Assembly (NCBI GenBank): GCA_963723745.1
Contig: CAVRRZ010000001.1
Location: forward strand, 620,001-684,000
From: CAVRRZ01 sp963723745
GTDB taxonomy: Bacteria > Actinomycetota > Actinomycetes > Mycobacteriales > Geodermatophilaceae
DNA: 64,000 nucleotides
Direction: 5' to 3'
Positions 1-6,517 of the stretch are shown here, in pieces (position 1 is the stretch's first letter; each line of letters starts with the position of its first letter). The notes beneath the pieces were generated by a model. That model worked only from the letters and a program-made list of their open reading frames with translations. It was not told where the DNA came from and did not search any database. The position numbers and the translations under genes were made by a program.

Positions 1-145
1 GGATCGACTGCGTGCGGATCCGCTCCACCCGCAGGTCGGCGTGCTCGCAGCCGAGGTCGACCGCGCGAGTCAGCGCCGCGTCGGCGAGCGCGGACAGCGG
101 CAGGGCGAGGAAGGACTCGTCGACGGAGCGGGTTCCGGGCGGCAC
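1..145 (-). CDS. tldD: TldD/PmbA-family metalloprotease, N-terminal fragment (runs off the window)
   Basis: Only the first 48 codons are present; the gene continues beyond base 1. The start is the GTG at 145-143, with an in-frame TAG four codons upstream. The fragment contains FLALPLSALADAAL followed by LGCEHADLRVERIR, which resembles the N-terminus of actinobacterial TldD-type proteins (residues VD-x-x-FLALPL, then HADxRxERIR). TldD pairs with a second PmbA-like subunit to form a zinc protease that cleaves small unfolded peptides; the partner would lie outside the window. The downstream gene (AHSA1) is transcribed away on the same strand but separated by 67 bases. Family identity is by recall of the N-terminal pattern only; the HExxxH zinc site is not in view. 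Confidence 0.6.
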   Translation of the reverse strand, partial: MPPGTRSVDESFLALPLSALADAALTRAVDLGCEHADLRVERIRTQSI

Positions 146-212
146 CCCGCCTGTCTACCAGCGTGCGGAAGCGGGAGCGCAGGCGTCCTGTCCTCCCGCG
201 CTCCCCGGCGGC

Positions 213-698
213 TCACAGGGTGGTCAGCAGCTCGTCGAGCTTCTCGTAGCCCTCGGTCACGCCGACCTCCATGCCGCTGGCCACGAACGCGTCGCGACCC
301 TCGAAGGAGTCGACCAGCGAGGTCGAGGTGAGCCGGGTGCGGCCGTTCCCGAGGTCCTCCACGACGATCCGTTCCAGGGCGACGTCGTCGGGCATGCCCT
401 CGAAGGCGAACGTCTGGACGATGACCTCGTTCGCGCGCACCTCGTGGAAGACGCCGTTGAACCCGTAGTCCTCGCCGTCTTGCGACATCACGTAGCGGTA
501 CGAGCCACCGGTGCGGCAGTCGTGACGATCGATCCGGATCTGCATCCCCCTGGGCCCGGTCCACCGGGCGAACAACGCGGGGTCGACGTGTGCTCGGAAC
601 ACCTTCTCTGGGGGCGCGTCGAACTCGCGCACGATCCTGACGAGCGGGACGTCGGGGTCGGCGACGATCCGGGTCTCGCGGTGGGCGGTGCTGGTCAT
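213..698 (-). CDS. SRPBCC / AHSA1-type START-like domain protein
   Basis: A 161-residue protein whose body matches the AHSA1/SRPBCC fold: an opening strand RIVREFDAPPEKVFRAHVDP, the family signature LFARWTGPRGM near residues 40-55, GGSYRYVM, and a C-terminal helix with GVTEGYEKLDELL. These proteins form a hydrophobic cavity for small ligands; no enzymatic activity can be assigned. The ATG at 698 overlaps the stop of the upstream arsR gene (ATGA), so the two are translationally coupled. ArsR-AHSA1 pairs are common in actinobacteria, where the regulator controls its own operon. An in-frame extension to 803 exists but would read through arsR and is rejected. Confidence 0.85.
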   Translation of the reverse strand: MTSTAHRETRIVADPDVPLVRIVREFDAPPEKVFRAHVDPALFARWTGPRGMQIRIDRHDCRTGGSYRYVMSQDGEDYGFNGVFHEVRANEVIVQTFAFEGMPDDVALERIVVEDLGNGRTRLTSTSLVDSFEGRDAFVASGMEVGVTEGYEKLDELLTTL

Positions 699-1050
699 GA
701 CGGTTGTCCTCTCTCGGGTGGCGGGTCGTCCGGCATGGCGCGCAGGACATCGTCGAGACGGCGGTAGCGGTCCTCGGCCTGCCGGCGGTACCGCTCGAGC
801 CATCTGGTCATGAGGTCGAACACCTCCGCCTCGAGGTGGACCGGGCGACGTTGGCCGTCGCGGCTGCGGGTCACCAGGCCGGCGTCCTCGAGCACCTTCA
901 GGTGCTTGGACACCGCCTGGACGGTCACGTCGTAGGGCGCGGCGAGCTCGTTGACCCTGCGTCGGCGACCGCGAGCCGCGCCACGATGTCCCGCCGGGTG
1001 GGGTCGGCGAGCGCCGAGAACACCCGGGAGAGCGGGTCCGCCGCCGCCAT
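695..1050 (-). CDS. ArsR-family transcriptional regulator (one apparent frameshift)
   Basis: A winged-helix repressor of the non-metal ArsR type that is normally paired with AHSA1 genes. The ATG at 1050 has a strong AAGGAGG site. The first part reads MAAADPLSRVFSALADPT then RRDIVARLAVADA; the second part, in another frame, continues VNELAAPYDVTVQAVSKHL with the recognition helix and KVLEDAGLVTRSRDGQRRPV. One base appears to be missing near 957, because both halves align as a single ArsR protein of about 118 residues. Its stop overlaps the AHSA1 start. Two identical-type palindromes lie just upstream (1069-1129), suggesting autoregulation. Whether the break is real or a sequencing error cannot be decided here; the neighbourhood favours error. 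Confidence 0.75.
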
Positions 1051-1068
1051 GGTCGCGTCCTCCTTGTT

Positions 1069-1129
1069 CAACCTTTCGGTTGCAGAAGACGCTAGGCCCT
1101 GGAGGGAGGCGTGGTCAACCGTCTGGTTG
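1069..1129. promoter_or_regulatory. Pair of CAACC-N4-GGTTG palindromes, likely ArsR operators
   Basis: CAACCTTTCGGTTG at 1069-1082 and CAACCGTCTGGTTG at 1116-1129 are two copies of the same perfect 5-bp-arm palindrome, 47 bp apart start to start, immediately upstream of the arsR start codon. Identical arms with unrelated 4-bp spacers are what a dimeric winged-helix repressor would recognise. Assignment to the adjacent ArsR protein is inference from position. Confidence 0.65.
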
Positions 1130-1136
1130 AAAAGAG

Positions 1137-2443
1137 TCAGCCGACGGCGAGCCGGGCCGCACGGACGGCGACCTCGGCCCGCAGCGCGCCGACGTCCACG
1201 GTGGTGCAGGCACCGTCCACGACGACCTGCCGGCCGCCGACCCAGACATCGCGCACGTGCCGGGTGACCCCCGACCAGACCAGGTGGGCTGACCAGGTCG
1301 CCCGGTGCGAGCACCGGCTCGAAGCGCCAGGTCGCCGGTGTCGACGTGCACCAGGTCGGCCCGCCGTCCGGCGGCCAGCTGCCCGAGGTCCGGCCGGCCG
1401 ATCGCGTCGGCCGAGGCGCCCGTGGCCAGCCACAGCGCCTCACCGGCCGATCAGGGCGGTCGCCGATCGCGTGCCGACAGCCGGGCGAGCTGGGCCGCGA
1501 GCCGGGCGTCGGCGAGCAGGTCCAGCCCGTCGTTGGACGCCGGCCCGTCGGTGCCCAGGCCCACCCGGATGCCCCGGTCGAGCATGTCGCGCAGCCGCGC
1601 GGTGCCACTGGCCAGCTTCGCGTTGCTGGCCGGGCAGTGCGCGACCGCGACGTCGTACTCCTGCCAGAGCTCGAGGTCGCCGTCGTCCATGTGCACGCAG
1701 TGCGCCGCCAGCACCCGGCCGCCCAGGACGTCGTGCGCCGCGAGCAGCTGCGGCACCGAGGCGCCGTGCCGGTCGAGCAGGTCGGCACCCTCGGTCGCGG
1801 TCTCGGCGACGTGCAGGTGCAGGAGCAGGTCGTGCTCGCGCGCCGCCCGCCCGGCGGCGCCCAGCACCGCCAGCGGCACGGTGTAGGCCGCGTGCGGCCC
1901 CAGCCCGAACTCGACCAGGCCGTCGGAGGGCGCTCCGGCCGCCAGCGCCACCGCCGACCCGAGCTGCTCCGCCAGCGGCGGCATGCCCGGCAGGGGCAGC
2001 AGCGGGGTGGCGACGACGGCGCGCGCCCCCGTGGCCCGCACCGCCGCTGCGATCCGCTCGGGGTGGAAGTACATCTCGACGCTGGTGGTCACGCCGTTGC
2101 GCAGCATCTCCGCCGATGCCGCGGTCATCGCCACCTCGACGTCGTCGGGCGTGAGCCGCGCCTCGCGCGGCCACATGACCTCGCGCAGCCACCGGTCCAG
2201 CGGGAGCCCCTCGCCCTGGCCGCGGAAGAGCACCATCGGCGCGTGCGAGTGGGCGTTGACCAGCCCCGGCATCAGCACGCCGGGCAGGTCCACCCGCTCG
2301 CTCCCCGGCGCGGGTGGCGCCTCGGCGGCCGGAACCCGACCCAGGCGATCAGGCCGTCGTCGACGTCGAGCGACGGCATCCGGGACGACGGTGCCGGCGC
2401 GGTCCCCGACCACGAGGGCGCGGGCGGTGAAGCGCTGCGGCAC
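1137..2443 (-). pseudogene. Amidohydrolase, MtaD/SsnA/TrzN-type deaminase, frameshifted
   Basis: A metal-dependent amidohydrolase of the S-adenosylhomocysteine/methylthioadenosine deaminase and chlorohydrolase group. The intact central part shows the metal ligands in order: HSHAPMVLFRGQGEGLPLDRW (HxH), HVAET, AAHCVHM and GTDGPASN, plus CPASNAKLASG. From a GTG start at 2443 the N-terminus changes frame twice (near 2390 and 2335, where LDVDDGLIAWVG is read in another frame), and the C-terminus changes near 1452 and again about 1305-1345, before VWVGGRQVVVDG closes the protein. About five indels are needed to join one product of about 435 residues. In this sequence it cannot be made; the same density of breaks in neighbouring genes suggests sequence error. 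Confidence 0.75.
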
Positions 2444-2514
2444 GGGGCCGACGCTAGCGGCCGGACCGGCACGCGGCCCGGCGACCGCCGGGCGGCGCGG
2501 ATACCGTGGACGCC

Positions 2515-3199
2515 ATGGATCTCCTCGCCGCGGCGGCGTCCTCGGACGAGGGCGGCATCACCGGCTTCCTGCTCGACCTCGTCGAGACCCTCGGGCCGGT
2601 GGGCGTCGGGCTGGCGATCCTGCTCGAGACGGTCATCCCGCCGATCCCCAGCGAGGCGGTGCTCGGCGCGGCCGGGCGTGCTGATCAACGAAGGCCGGAT
2701 GTCGGTCGTCCCGGTGATCCTGTTCGCCACGCTGGGGTCGCTGGTCGGCGCGATCTTCTTCTACTAGTCGGTCGCGCACTGGGGCCGCGGCGGTCGCACG
2801 CCTTCCTCGACCGGTTGCCCCTGGTCGAGACCGAGGACGTGGACAGGACCTTCGAGTGGTTCGAGCGGCACGGCCGGGCGGCGGTGTTCTTCGGCCGGAT
2901 GGTGCCGATCGTGCGCAGCTTCGTGTCGGTACCGGCCGGCGTCGTGCGGATGCCCTTCTGCCGTTCCTGCTCTACACGGCCGCCGGCAGCCTGATCTGGA
3001 ACAGCGTGCTGATCGGACTCGGCGTAGCGCTCGGGCGACTTCGTCAACGAGTAACCTGCACGTACATCGACTACGTGCTGTACGCCGCGATCGCAGTCGC
3101 CGTCGGCTGGTTCGTGCTGGCGCAAGTCCAGCGGCCGGCTCCGCCGCCCGCCGCACGCCGGGGCAGCAGCTGCCGGCCGACGAGCGCGACACGCGATGA
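2515..3199 (+). pseudogene. DedA-family membrane protein, frameshifted
   Basis: A SNARE-associated/DedA (VTT domain) membrane protein, a family implicated in membrane lipid homeostasis. The ATG at 2515 follows a TACCGT -10-like hexamer by 7 bases, so the message may be leaderless. Recognisable pieces in successive frames are GILLETVIPPIPSEAV-type start (AILLETVIPPIPSEAV), MSVVPVILFATLGSLVGAIF, FFGRMVPIVRSFVSVPAGV and LLYTAAGSLIWNSVLIGLG. Breaks lie near 2677, 2766 (which creates a TAG), 2955, 3035-3075 and about 3150. Removing single extra G or A bases around 3035-3075 restores GDFVNEYLHVIDYVLYAAI, a typical DedA C-terminus, which points to homopolymer errors. The stop overlaps the next gene's start as ATGA, arguing for an intact gene in the organism. 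Confidence 0.75.
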
Positions 3200-3868
3200 C
3201 CCGGTTGCGCCCGGCCGTCGTCGCGTTCGACGTCAACGAGACGCTGCTCGACCTCGCGCCCGTGCGCGCCACGCTCGTGGAGCTCGGCCGGCCCGACCAC
3301 GAGCTCGGCGTCGTGTTCGCGCGCACCCTGCTCACCGGGTTCGCGGCCGCGGCGACGGGCGGCTGGTGCCGCTTCCGGGACGCCTTCGACGCCGCCCTCG
3401 CCCAGACCACCGATCTCGGCGACCGGGACCGGGCCCGCGTGGCCGACGCGTTCGGTGAGCTCAGTCCCCACCCGGACGTCGAGCCGGCGCTGCGGTCGCT
3501 GACCGCGGCCGGCGTCCGCGTCGTCACGCTCACCCACGGCAGCCCGGGCGTCGCCGAGGCGGGTCTCGAACGGGGTGGGGTGCACCCGCTGGTCGAGCGA
3601 TCGCTGACCAGCGAGTCCATCCGCGCCTGGAAGCCGGCCCGGGAGGTCTACCTGTGGGCGGTCGGCTCGTGCCGCGTAGCGCCGGAACGGATGGCCCTGG
3701 TCGCCGCGCACGGCTGGGACGTGCAGGGCGCGCAGCGGGCCGGACTCACCGGAGCCTGGTTCCCGCGGACGCGAACGGTCCTATCCGGCGGTGTTCGAAC
3801 CGGCGCACGTCCGCGCCGACGACCTGCACGGGGCGATCGCCGGCCTGCTCGCCCTGCCGCAGGCATGA
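3196..3868 (+). CDS. HAD-superfamily hydrolase, haloacid dehalogenase type II-like (frameshift near 3' end)
   Basis: Haloacid dehalogenase-like hydrolase of about 223 residues. Motif I is FDVNETLLD with the nucleophile Asp at residue 12; motif II is VVTLTHGS; the motif III lysine is in IRAWKPAREVY; motif IV is AAHGWDVQGAQRAG. The FDVNETL form is typical of the type II (S)-2-haloacid dehalogenase branch, but substrate is not predictable. The frame changes near 3772, where one extra base is needed to be dropped to continue into ERSYPAVFEPAHVRADDL and the TGA at 3868. The start overlaps the dedA stop and the end overlaps the next ATG, so the three genes form one tightly packed transcript. Confidence 0.75.
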
Positions 3869-4483
3869 GCGCCGACGTCGACACCCCCCTCGGGCCGGCG
3901 CGGGTACACACCACCGAGCCGCCGGCCGGCCCGCGGGGCACCCTCGTGCTCGGCCACGGCGCGGGCGGCGGGTCGCAGGCGCGCGACCTGGTCGCGGTGA
4001 GCGACGCCGCGGCCGAGGCCGGCTGGCTCGTGCACCGGGTGGACCAGCCGTGGCGTGGTCGCGGGCAGGCGCGTCGCCCCCGCCCCCGCACGGCTCGACG
4101 TCGGCTGGGCCGCCGTCCTCGACCGGCTGCGGGCCGACGACCGGCTGCCCGGCCCCCTGGTGCTCGGCGGGCGCAGCGCGGGTGCCCGTGTCGCCTGCCG
4201 GACGGCCGCCGCGCAGCAGGCGTCGGGCGTGCTCGCGCTCGCCTTTCCGTTGCACCCGCCGGGCCGGCCGGAGAAGAGCCGGGCCGGCGAGCTCACCGCC
4301 GTCGAGGTGCCCGTCCTGGTCGTGCAGGGCGAGCGCGACGCCTTCGGTGGGCCGCCGCTCGTCGCCGCGGCGCTGGCCGGCCGCCCGGGCGCGAGCGTCT
4401 ACGCCGTCCCGGGCGACCACGCCCTCAAGGACGTCGGCGTGGTGGCCGCTGCCGCGCTGTCCTGGCTGGCCGAGACCTTCTGA
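3865..4483 (+). CDS. Small alpha/beta hydrolase (KANL3/Tex30-like), one frameshift
   Basis: An alpha/beta hydrolase of about 205 residues. Visible landmarks are LVLGHGAGGGSQARDL (oxyanion loop), the nucleophile elbow GGRSAGARVA, VPVLVVQGERDAFGGP with the acid residue, and VPGDHALKD with the catalytic His. This short, lidless pattern matches the KANL3/Tex30-like or dienelactone-hydrolase-like group; the substrate is unknown. The frame shifts near 4053, after VHRVDQPWR, and continues as VAGRRVAPAPARLDVGWAAV; one extra G explains it. ATG at 3865 overlaps the HAD stop. It is followed by a 58-base convergent gap with coxG. Confidence 0.7.
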
Positions 4484-4541
4484 CCGGCCCCGCCCCCCGC
4501 ATCGGCCTTGCGGCCCCCTCGTCGGCCTTGTTGCCCCCGCG

Positions 4542-5539
4542 TCAGCCCCTGCGGTGCCGCCGGCGGCGGACCAGCAGCACGACCACGAGGACGGCGGCGG
4601 CGACCCCCGCGGCCGGCAGGGCCAGCCGGGTCATCGCCGCGCCACCGGCCACCTCGAGCAGGTCGATGGGCTCGGGCTCGGCCCGCTGAGGGGCGGCGGC
4701 CGGGGCGGCCGTGGGAGTGCTGCGCACCGGCCCGCCGGTCCCGGGCTTCGAGGGCGGCGCCGTGGTGCCCGACGGTGGGCCGCTGGGTGCCTTCGGCAGC
4801 GGCTTGGTCGGGTCCGCAGGGGTGGCCGTCTGCGCCTTCTTCGCGGGCGCCGCCTTCTTGGCGGGAGCGGTCGCGCTCACCTTGTCAGTGGCCGCGGCGG
4901 CCGTCTTCTTGGTGGCCGCGCCGGCCTTGCGCGCCGCCTTCGCGGCGGCGCCGTCGCCGTCGGCCTGCTCGGCGGAGGCGGCGACCTCCTCCACGGCGCC
5001 GGTCACGGTGGCCGCGGCGCCCGCGGCGGCACCGGTGACGGTCGGCTCCTGCTTCTGCGCCGCGGCCTCGCGGTCGAGCGCCGACTCCTCCTCCGTCATC
5101 GCCAGCTGGGCGGACAGCTTGTCGGCGAACTGGCCGAGCAGCTTGTTGCCGACGTCGGTCATGACGCCGCGGCCGAACTGGGCGGGCCGGCCGGTGATGT
5201 TGAGGTCGGTGAGCACGTCGACGCGAGTCGATCGACCCCTCCGCCGCGAGCCTCGCCGTGATCACGGCCGCGGCTGTGCCGTTGCCGCGCTGGTCCTTGC
5301 CCTTGGCGTCGATGACGGCGCTGGCGGGCGGCCTCGTCCTTCTCGACGAAGGAGGCCTTGCCCTGGTAGGTCAGGTTGATCGGACCCAGCTTCACCTTGA
5401 CCCGTCCGGTGAAGTCGTCACCGTCGACCGAGTCGAGGGCGGCGCCGGGCATGCAGGGGGCGATCCGCTCGATGTCGAGCAGCACCCGCCAGGCGTCGTC
5501 GATGGGTACCGGGACGGTGAAGGAGTTCTCCAGCTGCAC
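4542..5539 (-). CDS. coxG: CoxG-like SRPBCC protein with a C-terminal membrane anchor (two frameshifts)
   Basis: CoxG family (carbon monoxide dehydrogenase subunit G). GTG start at 5539 with a GGAGG site. The N-terminal SRPBCC domain reads MQLENSFTVPVPIDDAWRVL, CMPGAALDSVDGDDFTGRVK and VKLGPINLTYQGKASF. Frame changes near 5320 and 5225 are needed to continue through VITARLAAEGSIDS into LNITGRPAQFGRGVM and NKLLGQFADKL. A roughly 110-residue linker rich in Ala, Lys, Pro and Thr then leads to one transmembrane helix (LALPAAGVAAAVLVVVLLV) and an RRRRHRRG tail. In characterised CO-dehydrogenase systems CoxG anchors the soluble enzyme to the membrane and has been linked to quinone reduction; the tail here fits such a role. 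It is the last gene of the coxSLMG block. Confidence 0.8.
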
Positions 5540-5563
5540 GACGAACCTCCAGGAGGGGCAGAC

Positions 5564-5600
5564 GTCTCGGCCGGCCCCCGGGCGAGGGGCCGGCCGAGAC
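5564..5600 (-). terminator. Perfect 15-bp hairpin between coxM and coxG
   Basis: Left arm GTCTCGGCCGGCCCC at 5564-5578 and its exact complement at 5586-5600 enclose a 7-base loop. It sits in the 91-base gap between the coxM stop (5631) and the coxG start (5539). No T-rich run follows, so it may be a GC-type terminator, a partial attenuator lowering coxG expression, or a 3'-end stabiliser for coxSLM mRNA. Confidence 0.6.
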
Positions 5601-5630
5601 GGACGAGTACGGGCCGACCGCAGGACGAAA

Positions 5631-6489
5631 CTACAACCCTGCCGCCTTGCTGACCGCGCGACGGGTCAGCACCTGGGCGAGGTGTTGCCGATAGTCGGCC
5701 TGCGCATTGAGGTCGCTGCTGGGGTTGGTGCCCTCGGCGGCGCGACCCGCGGCGGCCGCGATCGCCTCCGCGGTCGCCTCGGCACCGGCCAGCGCCGCCT
5801 CGGCTGCACGCGCCCGCACCGGGGTCGGGCCCATGTTGGTCAGCCCGATCCGCGCCTCGGCGATGCGCCCGTTCTCCCTGCGGACGGCGGCGGCCACGGC
5901 CACGATCGACCAGGCCTGCGCCACGCGCTGGAACTTCTCGTAGCGCATCCCCCAGTCGCCCGCGAGCTTGGGCACCCGCACCTCGACGAGGATCTCGCCC
6001 TCGCCCAGCGCCGTCGTCAGGTAGTCGACGAAGAACTCCGCCGCCGGCACCGTCCGCCGTCCGCCGGGTCCGGCGATGACGAACTCGGCGTCCAGCGCCA
6101 GCGCCACCGCCGGGAGGTCACCGGCGGGGTCGGCGTGCGCCAGCGCGCCGCCGAAGGTGCCCCGGTGCCGCACCTGCCGGTCGGCCACCGTCGCGGTCGC
6201 CTCGGCGATGAGCGCCGGCGTGCTGGTTGACCAGCGGATCGGCCACCACCTGGGCGTGCGTGGTCATCGCCCCGATGACGATCGCGTCGCCGTCCTCGCG
6301 GACGCCGCGCAGCTCGGCGACCTTGCCGAGGTCCACCACCGTCTCCGGCGCGGCCAGGCGCAGCCGCATGACCGGGATCAGCGACTGCCCGCCGGCCATG
6401 ATCTTGACATCCTCGCCGCCCTCGGCGACGGCCTGCAGTGCCTCCTCGACGGTCGTCGGCCGGGCGTAGGCGAAAGCAGCGGGGATCAT
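5631..6489 (-). CDS. coxM: CoxM-like FAD-binding subunit of a molybdenum hydroxylase (one frameshift)
   Basis: Medium, FAD-carrying subunit of the CoxSLM complex, passing electrons from the iron-sulfur subunit to the quinone pool. ATG at 6489. N-terminal half: MIPAAFAYARPTTVEEAL and KIMAGGQSLIPVMRLRL, where AGGQS binds FAD pyrophosphate. The second FAD motif is RHRGTFGGALAHADPAGDL. The CO_deh_flav C-terminal domain follows, with YEKFQRVAQAWSIVAVAAAV. The frame changes near 6213: HAG is followed by the frame reading ALIAEATATVADRQVRHRG. Dropping one G repairs it, giving about 286 residues, the normal CoxM size. It lies 28 bases downstream of coxL. Confidence 0.85.
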
Positions 6490-6517
6490 GGCTCGACTCC
6501 TTCGTCGTTCTCGGAAA

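Noticed and set aside
2764..2766. In-frame TAG in dedA taken as a nonsense mutation
   Set aside because: The downstream protein continues in the next frame (VGRALGPRRSHAFL), so the stop is a by-product of a one-base deletion.
4484..4541. Two imperfect copies of TCGGCCTTGNNGCCCC between the alpha/beta hydrolase and coxG genes
   Set aside because: Short, imperfect and in the poor-quality region; it may be a small terminator but does not form a good stem.
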